DNA of 64,000 nucleotides from DATKPC01 sp035524275 (GTDB lineage: Bacteria > Pseudomonadota > Gammaproteobacteria > Burkholderiales > Burkholderiaceae_F): contig DATKPC010000051.1 of NCBI GenBank assembly GCA_035524275.1, positions 1 to 64,000 of the forward strand, in the 5' to 3' direction. Position numbers and translations under genes: made by a program. This document shows positions 10,851 through 19,299 of this stretch, piece after piece. Under the pieces are notes generated by a model that saw only the letters and a program-made list of their open reading frames with translations, was not told the DNA's origin and did no database searches. How positions within the stretch are numbered: position 1 is the stretch's first letter; every line of letters begins with the position of its first letter.

Positions 10851-11678
10851 TCAGCGCGACAGCGCGCGGCGCGCGGCGTAGCTCGCGACGTCGACGAACC
10901 CGACGAGCAGCATCATTGCCGCGAGCACCGAGGCCGTCCGGGACATCTGGAACAGGCCCAGGTGAAATGCGAGCATCTGCCCGAGGCCGCCGGCGCCAAC
11001 GACGCCGAGCACGGTCGCCGCGCGGATGTTGTTTTCCCACCGGTACAGCGCGTAGCTGACCCCTTGCGGAAGCACGAGCGGCAACGTGGCGTAGGCGAAC
11101 ACGCAGATTTCGCCGACACCCTGCGTCCGCAGCGCCGCGGCCGGCCCCGGTGGGGCATTTTCGATCGCCTCGGCAAGCAGGCGCCCGAGCACGCCGCTGG
11201 TGTGCGCCGCGAGCGCGAGCGTTCCGGCGAACGGACCGAGTCCGGCGGCGATCAGAAGGATCGCGGCCCAGACCAGTTCCGGGACCGAGCGCAGCACGTT
11301 CAGCAGCAGGCGTGCCGTGGCGCGCACGAGCGCGTACCGATCGCGCGCAAGGCTCGCCGGGATCGCCAGGACCAGTCCGGCAGCCGTGGCCAGGATCGTT
11401 CCGAGCGCCGACATCGCGAGCGTCTCCCAGGCCGCGTGCGCGACGCGCCACAGGAATGCCGGTTGCGTCGCCGGCGGGAAGAATTCGCCGGCGAAGCGCG
11501 CCATGCCGCCCAGCGCGCCGGGCGAAAGGAACTCGCGCCAGCGCAGGTCGAGCGAGGCGAAGCTCGCGACCACAAGCGCCAGCATGCCGGCGAGCGTCCA
11601 GCAGGCCGGGCATGCCACGCGAAAGCGCCACGGTGCGGGCGCGCTCGCCACGTTCGATGCGTCGGGGCGCCGGGCCAC
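10851..11678 (-). CDS. phnE: PhnE-like ABC transporter permease (second permease)
   Basis: A 275-residue inner-membrane permease with about six hydrophobic segments and the permease coupling region (LRTQGVGEICVFAYATLPLVLPQGVSY, then AATVLGVVGAGGLGQMLAFHL). It starts with GTG at 11678, three bases after the first permease stop, so the two permeases are co-translated and probably heterodimeric. It belongs to the PhnE family, which imports phosphonate, phosphite and related oxyanions. The adjacent divergent selD suggests a selenium oxyanion (see findings). Family certain, substrate inferred. Confidence 0.85.
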   Translation of the reverse strand: MARRPDASNVASAPAPWRFRVACPACWTLAGMLALVVASFASLDLRWREFLSPGALGGMARFAGEFFPPATQPAFLWRVAHAAWETLAMSALGTILATAAGLVLAIPASLARDRYALVRATARLLLNVLRSVPELVWAAILLIAAGLGPFAGTLALAAHTSGVLGRLLAEAIENAPPGPAAALRTQGVGEICVFAYATLPLVLPQGVSYALYRWENNIRAATVLGVVGAGGLGQMLAFHLGLFQMSRTASVLAAMMLLVGFVDVASYAARRALSR

Positions 11679-11681
11679 GCC

Positions 11682-12515
11682 TCACCCCAGCGCGCGCCGC
11701 AGCGCGCTGCTGACCCGGTCGGCAAGCGCGACCAGCGCCACGAAGACGACCAGCATCGTCGCCACCTCGTTTCCGGCGAACATCTTGAGCGAGCTGTCCA
11801 TCTGCTGCCCGAGTCCGCCAGCGCCGACGAAGCCGAGGACGACGGAACTTCGGATCGCGCATTCCCAGCGATAGACGCTGTAGCTCGTCAGTTCGGCCGC
11901 GCATTGCGGCAGCAGTCCGTAGAGGAAGGCCTGCAGTCGCGACGCGCCATGCCGCAGCAGCGCGGACGCGGCGCGGGTATCAGCGCTTTCCAGGATCTCC
12001 GCGTAGACCTTGCCGAGCATTCCGCCATAGGTCAGCGCGATTGCGAAGACACCGGCCGCGGGGCCGAGCCCGACGACGCGCACGAACATCAGCGCCCAGA
12101 CCAGTTCCGGGATACTGCGCAGCACGACGAGCAGGGCCCGCAGCGCCTGGCGCAGCAGCAAAGGCGGCGTCGCCATCCGCCCGGTCAGCGACGAGATCGA
12201 CAACGAACTCGCGACGACGAGTGCCAGCGGCACCGCGGCGACCATCGCGAGCGCCATGCCCGCGGTCGCGATCGCCATCGTGCGCCAGGTCTCGCGGGCG
12301 ACGAGCGCGAGGAACCCGGGCGACGTGGCCGGGGGCACGAATCCGGCGAGGAAGCGCGCCGTGGCATCCAGGCTCGACGGCTCGAGGAGCCGCCACGGCG
12401 CGAATTCGGTCGCGATCGCGAGCGGGCCGAGGATGACGATCGCCGCGGCCAGAAGCGCCAGTCGACCGACCCAGGCCGGATCGTTCCGCGGGGCGCTGCG
12501 TGCGATCGTGCTCAT
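11682..12515 (-). CDS. phnE: PhnE-like ABC transporter permease (first permease)
   Basis: A 277-residue paralogue of the next permease, with hydrophobic segments starting at LALLAAAIVILGPLAI and the loop LRHGASRLQAFLYGLLPQCAAE then SSVVLGFVGAGGLGQQMDSSL. Its ATG overlaps the ATPase gene stop (ATGA), showing translational coupling. Two consecutive PhnE-type permeases are typical of several PhnCDE-family importers. The much longer open frame running upstream is a shadow of the ATPase gene. Confidence 0.87.
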   Translation of the reverse strand: MSTIARSAPRNDPAWVGRLALLAAAIVILGPLAIATEFAPWRLLEPSSLDATARFLAGFVPPATSPGFLALVARETWRTMAIATAGMALAMVAAVPLALVVASSLSISSLTGRMATPPLLLRQALRALLVVLRSIPELVWALMFVRVVGLGPAAGVFAIALTYGGMLGKVYAEILESADTRAASALLRHGASRLQAFLYGLLPQCAAELTSYSVYRWECAIRSSVVLGFVGAGGLGQQMDSSLKMFAGNEVATMLVVFVALVALADRVSSALRRALG

Positions 12516-13342
12516 CGGAAGCCGATCGCGACGCGTCCGGACGGCGCTTCGCCGCCGGAGGCATCCGCCGGGGCGCCCGGAAGCTCCAGGTCCAGCGGCG
12601 CATACAGCGCGTCCAGCAGGGCTTTCGTGACCTCGGCGACCGGAAGATCGAACGCGACGCGCCCCGCGCGAAGCCCGACGATTCGCGGGAAACGATCGAG
12701 CGCCATGTCGACCTGGTGCAGCGAGACGATGAGCGTGATCCGGCGCTCGCCGGCCCGTTCGAGGAGCACGGCTGCCGCATCGCGGGCGCGGGTCGGATCC
12801 AGCGCGGACAGCGGCTCGTCGACGAGCCACAGTGTGGCGGGCGACACCAGCGCCCGCGCGAGGCCGACCCGTTGCCGCTCGCCGCTCGACAGCCGGTCGA
12901 CGCGCTCGAAGAGCTTGTCGCCGAGGCCGAAGCGTTCCAGTGCCGCGAAGGCGGCAGGAACGTCGTCGGGCGCCAACAACGACCGAAGGCTGCGCGCGAG
13001 GCCCATCGCCGGCAGCCGCCCGGCGAGCACCGACGTCACGACGCGCTGCCGCGGCGGCAGCGGTGGCGCCTGCGGCGCGAGGAAGAGCCGCGCGCGCAGG
13101 CGCCGCAGCTCGCGTGCCGCAAGCCTCCACGGATCGCACCCATCCAACGCGATGCGACCTGCCGCGGGCCGGTGCGCGCACGCGATCGCCTCCAGCAGCG
13201 TCGTCTTGCCGGCGCCCGACGGGCCGATCACGGCGACGGCCTCGCCGGCGTCGACCTCCAGCGAGATCGATCGCAGCGCGCCGATCGCGGTGCGCGGCCC
13301 GCCCGCGTGCCGGACCGCGAGGTCGCGGAGCGAGATCTTCAC
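12512..13342 (-). CDS. phnC: PhnC-like ABC transporter ATP-binding protein
   Basis: A 276-residue ABC ATPase with Walker A GPSGAGKTT, Q-loop region LARLFLAPQAPPLPP, signature LSSGERQRVGLARAL, Walker B LWLVDEPLSALD and the switch His in LIVSLHQVD. The predicted start is GTG at 13342 (VKISLRDLAV), ten bases after the binding-protein stop; no ATG fits. It powers the two permeases that follow. PhnC-family membership comes from the operon order D-C-E-E and the ATPase pattern. Residues about 240-276 are Ala/Pro-rich and may be dispensable. Confidence 0.87.
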   Translation of the reverse strand: MKISLRDLAVRHAGGPRTAIGALRSISLEVDAGEAVAVIGPSGAGKTTLLEAIACAHRPAAGRIALDGCDPWRLAARELRRLRARLFLAPQAPPLPPRQRVVTSVLAGRLPAMGLARSLRSLLAPDDVPAAFAALERFGLGDKLFERVDRLSSGERQRVGLARALVSPATLWLVDEPLSALDPTRARDAAAVLLERAGERRITLIVSLHQVDMALDRFPRIVGLRAGRVAFDLPVAEVTKALLDALYAPLDLELPGAPADASGGEAPSGRVAIGFR

Positions 13343-13352
13343 GTCGGGGCGA

Positions 13353-14228
13353 TCAGAGCAGGCCGGCGGACCGGGCCGCGTCCTCGATCCCCTGGTAGTT
13401 CGCCGGTTGCGTCGGCACGAAGCGTGTCGCCCGCTGCAGGTCGAGGATCTCGCGGCCCTCCGGCGAGTTGCGGTCAAGCGCCAGGAACGCCTGCAGGATC
13501 GCGTCGCGCTGCGCCGCCGGCATGTCGGCGTGCACCGACCAGTTGTAGTCGTAATAGGGCGGCGTCGTATAGATGACGCGCACCCGGTTCGTATCGACCT
13601 TGCCCTCGGCGACGAACTTCTCCCAGACCGAGATGTTGACGGCGCCGCCCTGGACCTTTCCGCCGGCGACGGCCGCAATCGTCGCGTCGTGGGCGCCGCT
13701 GTAGGCGACGCGGCGGAAGTCGCGCTCCGGCACGATGCCGGCCTGAAGCAGGAAGCTGCGAGGCATCAGGTGCCCGGAGGTGCTGCTCTGCGCGCCGAAG
13801 CTCACGTCGTGCCCCTTCAGGTCCGCGAGCGCCCGGACCTGCGGGTCCGCGGAGATGAAGACCGAGCGGAACTTCGCATCCTCCTCGCGCTGCACGAGGG
13901 GCAGGATCCGGCCGCCGGAGCGGGCCTGCGCCTGCACGAACGTGAAGCCGCCGAACCACGCCAGGTCGATCTTCCGATTCACGAGCGCCTCGACCGCGGC
14001 GGCGTAATCGGTCACGGGCGTGAATTCAACGCGGGTCCGGAGGCGCGATTCGAGGTACTTGACGAGCGGAGCGGCCTTTCGCGCGAGTTCGGTCGGCGAT
14101 TCGTCCGGGATGGCCGTCACGCGCAGGACGTCGTCGGCGCGCGAAACCGGCAGCCCGACGAGCGCGCCCAGCGCAAGCAGCATGCAGGTCAGCCGCACGA
14201 GACGGTGGAACAGGGCCGAACGAACCAT
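13353..14228 (-). CDS. PhnD-like periplasmic binding protein, probable selenium-oxyanion ABC transporter
   Basis: A 291-residue exported binding protein with a signal peptide of about 30 residues (RLTCMLLALGALVGLPVSRAD). The PhnD fold follows: VTAIPDESPTELARK, LVKYLESRLRTRVEF, AWFGGFTFVQA, FGAQSSTSGHLMPR and VAYSGAHDATIAAVAGGKVQ. The start at 14228 gives a clean signal peptide. Head-to-head with selD, it matches a described PhnD-related group annotated as putative selenate-binding proteins found next to selenium genes. Known for the group: PhnD fold and selD linkage. Inferred: the ligand is selenate or selenite, not phosphonate. No C-P lyase genes are present. Confidence 0.8.
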   Translation of the reverse strand: MVRSALFHRLVRLTCMLLALGALVGLPVSRADDVLRVTAIPDESPTELARKAAPLVKYLESRLRTRVEFTPVTDYAAAVEALVNRKIDLAWFGGFTFVQAQARSGGRILPLVQREEDAKFRSVFISADPQVRALADLKGHDVSFGAQSSTSGHLMPRSFLLQAGIVPERDFRRVAYSGAHDATIAAVAGGKVQGGAVNISVWEKFVAEGKVDTNRVRVIYTTPPYYDYNWSVHADMPAAQRDAILQAFLALDRNSPEGREILDLQRATRFVPTQPANYQGIEDAARSAGLL

Positions 14229-14295
14229 GGTGTGACCTTTTCGGAAGAGGGACGATGGCCTGCGCGGCCGCGCACGGCGCACGCCGGCAGGCGCC

Positions 14296-14364
14296 AGGCG
14301 CGGGCGGACAGGCGCGGGCGTAAAGGCGCGAGCGTAAAGGCGCGAGCGTAAAGGCGCGGGCGGG
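14296..14364. repeat. 14-bp tandem repeat in the transporter leader
   Basis: About five head-to-tail 14-base units of the form aggcgcgRgcgtaa lie 70-135 bases upstream of the binding-protein start. The first unit ends differently and the last is partial. The array occupies the probable promoter/leader between the divergent transporter and selD. It could alter spacing or folding of the leader; no function is shown. Confidence 0.7.
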
Positions 14365-14502
14365 CGACAGGATATAGGAGGTCGCCGCGCGCGCCGTGGC
14401 GAGATGGCCACGACGTGCAGACGGTATCCTTCGCGATGCGGCGCCGGGCCGCCATCGTCGGCCCGCTCGTCAACGCGCTGCGCCGCTCTCGAAGGATTCC
14501 GG

Positions 14503-15585
14503 ATGGACGCCGCCGACCGCTGCCAAGACCAGCCCGCCGAACCGCGGCTCACCTCGCTGTCGCACGGCGGCGGGTGCGGCTGCAAGATCGCGCCCGGCGT
14601 GCTGGCCGAGATCCTGAAAGGCACGGCGAGGCTGCCGGTGCCGCCGGAGCTGCTGGTCGGCATCGAAACGAGCGACGACGCCGCCGTCTACCGCCTGAAC
14701 GACGAGCAGGCCTTGATCGCGACGACGGATTTCTTCATGCCGATCGTCGACGATCCGTTCGATTTCGGTCGCATCGCCGCGACCAACGCGATCAGCGATG
14801 TCTACGCGATGGGGGGCCGGCCCCTCCTCGCGCTCGCGCTCGTCGCGATGCCGGTCAACGTGCTGTCGCCGGCGACGATCGGCCGCATTCTCGAGGGCGG
14901 TGCGGCCGTCTGTGCCGCCGCCGGGATCCCGATCGCCGGCGGCCACACGATCGATTCGGTCGAGGCGATCTACGGGCTCGTGGCGCTCGGGATCGCGCAC
15001 CCGCGGCACGTCAAGCGCAATGCCGATGCGCAGTTCGGCGACGCCCTGGTGCTCGGCAAGCCGCTGGGCGTCGGCGTGATGAGCGCTGCGCTCAAGAAGG
15101 GCGCGCTCGGCGACGACGCTTACGCGCGGATGGTCGCGACGACGACGAAGCTCAACACGCCGGGCCCGGACCTGGCCGCAATGCCGGGGGTCCACGCGCT
15201 CACCGACGTGACCGGGTTCGGCCTCGCAGGCCACGCGCTCGAGATGGCGCGCGGCGCCAACCGCCGGATCGAGATCGACTGGCCCGCCGTGCCGCTGCTG
15301 CCGGGCGCTCGCGAACTGGCGGAAAAGGGATTCATCACCGGCGCGTCAGGCCGCAACTGGGCGGGCTACGGACGCGACGTGACGTTGCCGGCCGGCTTCG
15401 CCGCCGTGGATCAGGCGCTGCTGACCGATCCGCAGACGAGTGGCGGCCTGCTCGTCGCGTGTGACGCGGGGGCGGTGGCGCCGGTGCGCGCGGTCTTCGC
15501 GCGGCACGGATTCGACGCCGCGGCCGTGGTCGGGCGAGTCGGCGAGCGCGTCGCCGGCGGGGCGTTGACGATCGCCGGGGGCTGA
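14503..15585 (+). CDS. selD: Selenide, water dikinase (selenophosphate synthetase)
   Basis: A 360-residue SelD that makes selenophosphate from selenide and ATP for selenocysteine or 2-selenouridine synthesis. The catalytic segment SHGGGCGCKI matches the Escherichia coli active site, placing the catalytic Cys at residue 25 and the essential Lys at 28. Residue 25 is Cys, so this is not itself a selenoprotein. AIR-synthase-type segments follow (ATTDFFMPIVDDPFDFG, GGHTIDSVEAIYGL, LTDPQTSGGLLVA). AAGGA lies seven bases before the ATG at 14503. It is divergent from the PhnD-like importer. No selA, selB or mnmH lies in the window, so the end product is unknown. Confidence 0.95.
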   Translation: MDAADRCQDQPAEPRLTSLSHGGGCGCKIAPGVLAEILKGTARLPVPPELLVGIETSDDAAVYRLNDEQALIATTDFFMPIVDDPFDFGRIAATNAISDVYAMGGRPLLALALVAMPVNVLSPATIGRILEGGAAVCAAAGIPIAGGHTIDSVEAIYGLVALGIAHPRHVKRNADAQFGDALVLGKPLGVGVMSAALKKGALGDDAYARMVATTTKLNTPGPDLAAMPGVHALTDVTGFGLAGHALEMARGANRRIEIDWPAVPLLPGARELAEKGFITGASGRNWAGYGRDVTLPAGFAAVDQALLTDPQTSGGLLVACDAGAVAPVRAVFARHGFDAAAVVGRVGERVAGGALTIAGG

Positions 15586-15687
15586 GTGCGGCGTCCGCGG
15601 CGCGGCGCGACGTCGCGTGGCCGAGCGTCCTCTGCCGCACCCCCCTCGCGCCCACCACGAATTCGCGTCGCGCCGGCGCGGCGCCCT

Positions 15688-17106
15688 TCAGGCCAGCTCC
15701 AGCAGGTGCGCCAGGTCCCATTCGCGGCGCGGCTCCCGGCATGCCGACCGCTGCGCATCCTCGTCCTGCTTCAGCGCGACATAGACATCGACGAGCGGAT
15801 CGCCGAGCAGCGCGCGCAGGCGTTCGTTGCGGGCCAGCGCTGCAAGCGCGTCGGCCAGCGTGCGCGGCAGCCGCGGTCCCGCGACGCCATCTTCCGTGGC
15901 CGGAAGGCCGTCATCGAGGCCGCACCAGCCGGTCCCCACCAGCACCGCAAGCGCCAGGTAGGGATTCGCGTCGCCGCCGGGCAAGCGGTTCTCGATGCGC
16001 CGGTCCTGCGGCAGGCTGCCGGGCACGCGGAACGCGTGGGTCCGATCCTCCCGTCCCCAGGTGGCGCGCGTCGGCGTTGCCGCGCTGCGTCGGATGCGCT
16101 CGAAGCTCATCTCGTACGGCGCGTAGAGCGCCATCGCGGCGTCGGCATCACGTTGCAGGCCGGCGACGAACGATCCCAGCGCCGGCGCATCGCGGCCGGA
16201 GGCGTCGACGAACGCGTTGCCGCCGCTTCGGTGGTGCAGGCTCAGGTGCCAGTGCATGCCGGTGCCCGGCTGGTCGAGGAACGGCTTGGCCGCGAACGTC
16301 GCGAGAAAGCCGCAGCGCCGCGCCAGTTCGCGGACGAGGCGCTTGAAGCGGAATACGGCATCGGCCTGCGCGAGCGGTTCGCCCGGATGGAAATTGACCT
16401 CGTACTGCGATAGCGCCGCTTCGTGGGCGTGCCCGCTGATCGGGATCCGGAACCGCTCGCAGGCGGCATACAGCGCGTCGAAAAAGCCGGCGAACTGCGT
16501 CGTGCGTTCCAGCGAGTACGCTTCGCAGACGCGCTCGCGCGCGCACGATGCCGCGGCCGGTGCCTCGATGCGCTCCGGGTCGTGCGATGCACGTTCGACG
16601 AGGAAGAATTCCAGCTCCGGCGCGACGACGGCCCGGTATCCGGCGGCGTCGAGGCGTTCGAGAATCCGGCGCAATGCGGCGCGCGGCGACAATTCCGCGG
16701 CATCGATGTGGCGGCCGTAGCGCGGCGCCGGCAGCGGCCCGCTGGGCTCGCAGATGACCGAGGCCGGGTGCCGCGGATCGCTCGCTGTCGCGAGCGTGCG
16801 CGGTGCCGGAACGAGCCGGATATCGGTGTAGGCCGGCGGAAGCACCGGGCCGAACACCGCCGGCGGCTCGCGCCCCGTCACCGTGAGGCCGAGCGCCAGC
16901 GACGGCAGCCGGCAGCCGCGCTGCGCGACGAAATCGCTCGCGGCGACGATCTTGCCGCGGACGAGCGGGCCGAGGTCGCCGATGGCGCATTCGACGCGGG
17001 ACGTCGCGCGCGCCCGCAGCGCGTCGGCAAGCTCGGCGTCCGCAGGCACCTGCAGTGCGGCGCAGGCGCGGAGCGGGCCGGTGCGGGTCATCGTAGGCGC
17101 ATCCAT
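15688..17106 (-). CDS. Glutamine synthetase family protein (gamma-glutamyl-amine ligase-like)
   Basis: A 472-residue GS-fold ligase of the PuuA-like group that couples glutamate, ATP and ammonia or an amine. Catalytic-domain segments are VAPELEFFLVE (metal Glu), YEVNFHPGEPLAQAD, GTGMHWHLSLHH (ATP/metal), the ATP-binding RRSAATPTRATWG and RIENRLPGGDANPYLA. It diverges from a MocR-type regulator across a 109-base gap with repeated GGTCC half-sites; that pairing is common for amine, GABA or taurine catabolism. The start at 17106 is chosen because the longer frame enters the regulator gene. No PuuB/C/D-like genes are adjacent, so the substrate is open. Confidence 0.85.
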   Translation of the reverse strand: MDAPTMTRTGPLRACAALQVPADAELADALRARATSRVECAIGDLGPLVRGKIVAASDFVAQRGCRLPSLALGLTVTGREPPAVFGPVLPPAYTDIRLVPAPRTLATASDPRHPASVICEPSGPLPAPRYGRHIDAAELSPRAALRRILERLDAAGYRAVVAPELEFFLVERASHDPERIEAPAAASCARERVCEAYSLERTTQFAGFFDALYAACERFRIPISGHAHEAALSQYEVNFHPGEPLAQADAVFRFKRLVRELARRCGFLATFAAKPFLDQPGTGMHWHLSLHHRSGGNAFVDASGRDAPALGSFVAGLQRDADAAMALYAPYEMSFERIRRSAATPTRATWGREDRTHAFRVPGSLPQDRRIENRLPGGDANPYLALAVLVGTGWCGLDDGLPATEDGVAGPRLPRTLADALAALARNERLRALLGDPLVDVYVALKQDEDAQRSACREPRREWDLAHLLELA

Positions 17107-17125
17107 CACGCCACGATAGGCCGGA

Positions 17126-17174
17126 ATTGGACCATCCTTGAGGTCCACTTTCGCTATGCTTCGCTGGTCCACTT
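17126..17174. promoter_or_regulatory. Repeated GGTCC half-sites between GS-like gene and MocR regulator
   Basis: Three copies of one half-site occur in the divergent promoter: GGACC at 17129-17133 (inverted), GGTCCACTT at 17142-17150 and GGTCCACTT at 17166-17174. The two direct copies are 24 bases apart, close to two helical turns, as expected for a MocR dimer reading direct repeats. The first two also form an inverted pair. Binding is inferred from position and symmetry. Confidence 0.55.
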
Positions 17175-17215
17175 CAGCGTCAACGTAAACCCTGCCGCGC
17201 GGCCGACCGCAGCCC

Positions 17216-18751
17216 ATGAAGACCTCGTCCCCGGAGTCGCTCGTCGACTGGATGCAGCACGCGTGGCCGCAGCGGCGGCATGATGCGCCGCAGGCGACGG
17301 TCGGCGCCTCGTTGCGCGCATTGATCCGGCGCGCGATCCTCGAGGGCGTCGTGGCGCCCGGCGCGCGACTGCCGTCGACGCGCGCGCTCGCCGCGACGCT
17401 GCGCATCGCGCGCAATACGATCGTCCCGGTCTACGAGCAACTGGAAGCGGAAGGCTACGTCGTGGCCGGCGGCGGATCCGGCACCTACGCGTGCCGCATC
17501 GCGCCGGACGTGCTGCGCGCGCCGCGCATCGCCGGCGCGGCGCGTCCGGACAGCGCGCCGCTGCGGCTTTCGCGGCGCGGGGCGCGCTACCGCAGCGATC
17601 CGGTCCACGCGTTCTGGACCCGGCAGCCGTTCTGCCCGGGGCAGATCGACGTCCAGTTGTTTCCGCTGAAGACGTGGAACCGGTTGCAGCATCGCCTGCT
17701 GCGCAGCCTCGATCGGGCACAACTCGATGCCGGGGAGCCGGGGGGCGCACCCGCGCTGCGCGAAGCCATTGCCGCACACCTGCGCGCGACGCGCGGCGTG
17801 CGCTGCCGCCCGGAGCAGGTCGTCCTGTCCGATGGCACCGCGGAGTCGATCGACCTCGTCGCGCGGCTGATGTGCAATCCGGGAGATACCGCGATCATCG
17901 AGGATCCGGGCTACTGGACGGCGACGCACGTGCTCGCCGGCCACGGACTCCTACTGGATCCTCGCCCGGTCGACGTCCATGGACTGCCGGTCCCGCGGAC
18001 CCGGCGCGGCGCGCGGCCCGCGAAAATCGCCTACCTGACGCCGTCGAACCAGTTCCCGACCGGCGGCGTGATGCCGCTCGCGCGTCGCCTCGCGTGGTTG
18101 CGGCACGCGGCCGAGCACGGCACGCTGATCCTGGAAGACGACTACGACAGCGAATATCGCTACGAAGGCACGCCGTTCCCGTCGTTGCAGGGCCTCGACG
18201 AGGCCGAGCGCGTCCTCTACCTCGGCACCTTCAGCAAGACCATCTATCCGGGGGTCCGGATCGCGTACGTCGTCGTCCCGCCCGGCCTGGAGCGCGTCTT
18301 CGCCGAGGCGTCGGCCGACTTCTACGGCGACGGCGACCATTTCGTCCAGCAGGTGCTCGCCGCGTTCATCCAGGAGGGTCATTACCGCGCGCACGTGCGC
18401 AATCTGCGTCGCGAATACGCGGCGCGGCGCACGGCCTTGCTCGAGGCCCTGCAGGCGACGCTGGGTCCGCAGATGGCCGATGGCCGGTTGCGTGTCACCG
18501 GCGGCGCGCGCGGCGTCTACGTCACGCTGGCGCTGCCGCTGGGCCTCGACGATCGCGCGCTCGCGCGCACCGCGATCGCCGGCGGCGTCACCGCGATTCC
18601 GCTGTCGATGTATACGCAGCGCGTCGGCTGGCGCGGCCTGATCCTGTCGTTTGCCGCGACCAGCACGGCGCAGATCCGGCCGCTCGTGGCGCGGCTCGCC
18701 GCGGTGCTGGCGCCCGCGCTGGATGCGGTGCGTGACGACGTGCGCCGGTGA
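17216..18751 (+). CDS. MocR/GntR-type regulator with aminotransferase-like domain
   Basis: A 511-residue regulator. Residues about 20-95 are a GntR winged helix (LRALIRRAILEGVVAPGARLPSTR, then LAATLRIARNTIV and YEQLEAEGYV). The remainder is a fold-type-I aminotransferase domain with TPSNQFPTGGVM, EDDYDSEYRYEG and the PLP lysine in GTFSKTIYPGVR. MocR proteins sense PLP or PLP-amine adducts and act as activators and autorepressors. It faces the GS-like gene, which is its probable target, and the half-sites between them are the likely binding sites. No Shine-Dalgarno stands out before 17216. Confidence 0.92.
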   Translation: MKTSSPESLVDWMQHAWPQRRHDAPQATVGASLRALIRRAILEGVVAPGARLPSTRALAATLRIARNTIVPVYEQLEAEGYVVAGGGSGTYACRIAPDVLRAPRIAGAARPDSAPLRLSRRGARYRSDPVHAFWTRQPFCPGQIDVQLFPLKTWNRLQHRLLRSLDRAQLDAGEPGGAPALREAIAAHLRATRGVRCRPEQVVLSDGTAESIDLVARLMCNPGDTAIIEDPGYWTATHVLAGHGLLLDPRPVDVHGLPVPRTRRGARPAKIAYLTPSNQFPTGGVMPLARRLAWLRHAAEHGTLILEDDYDSEYRYEGTPFPSLQGLDEAERVLYLGTFSKTIYPGVRIAYVVVPPGLERVFAEASADFYGDGDHFVQQVLAAFIQEGHYRAHVRNLRREYAARRTALLEALQATLGPQMADGRLRVTGGARGVYVTLALPLGLDDRALARTAIAGGVTAIPLSMYTQRVGWRGLILSFAATSTAQIRPLVARLAAVLAPALDAVRDDVRR

Positions 18752-18816
18752 TTCGACGTCGTCGTGCACGTCGGGTCCCGGGGGGCCACCGGTCGGTGGA
18801 GTCTCTACCGCGCAGG

Positions 18817-19134
18817 CTAGCCGGACTTCGCCTCCCACCCATTGCACCAGCCGCCCGCCGCGACCTCGCGACCCAGGAACAGGTCGCAACTGCCGAACGC
18901 CGCGCCGGCGGAATCCTCGTGGAACAGTGCACAGTTGCGGCAGGACTGGCCGGCCTTGTATTTAGGCGACGTCGCGGCATCGACCCGCGCGACATCGGCG
19001 CGATACGCATAGGCCTGCGCATCCGGATCGCCTTCCGCGACGCGAGCGTCCTGCGCAAGCGCGCGCGCGACCCTCGATGAGGCGAGCGCCGCAAGCGGCA
19101 CGGCGATGCAGATCGAGCGACGACGATCGTTCAT
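18817..19134 (-). CDS. High-potential iron-sulfur protein (HiPIP)
   Basis: A 105-residue periplasmic [4Fe-4S] electron carrier. Residues 1-30 form a twin-arginine signal (NDRRRSICIAVPLAALASSR, then VARALAQ). The mature part has the HiPIP cysteine order CRNC, then SCDLF and GGWCNGW, with the usual aromatic residues around them. It passes single electrons from cytochrome bc1 to terminal oxidases or reaction centres, mainly in purple and other proteobacteria. The long open frame extending upstream is a shadow of other genes; ATG at 19134 gives the correct signal peptide. It converges with the MocR gene. Confidence 0.93.
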   Translation of the reverse strand: MNDRRRSICIAVPLAALASSRVARALAQDARVAEGDPDAQAYAYRADVARVDAATSPKYKAGQSCRNCALFHEDSAGAAFGSCDLFLGREVAAGGWCNGWEAKSG

Positions 19135-19299
19135 TCGAATCGACTCCCGGTGTGATGCGGCCACAACGCGGTCGGCCGCGGGAACTCGCGACGCCGCCAT
19201 GGGATTGCGCCGTGGCGTTGCCAGCCGACGCCCGACGGGGTAGGTTCCACGGATCGGGTCCGGCGATGCTACCGGGTCCCGCACGCGTCGGAGGCCGGG

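Noticed and set aside
10851..14228. Phosphonate (C-P lyase) utilisation locus
   Set aside because: Only the transporter is present, with no phnG-M or phosphonatase genes, and its divergent partner is selD.
10962..14351. 1129-residue open frame on the + strand across the ABC transporter genes
   Set aside because: Low-complexity Arg-rich translation opposite four well-formed transporter genes; a GC artefact.
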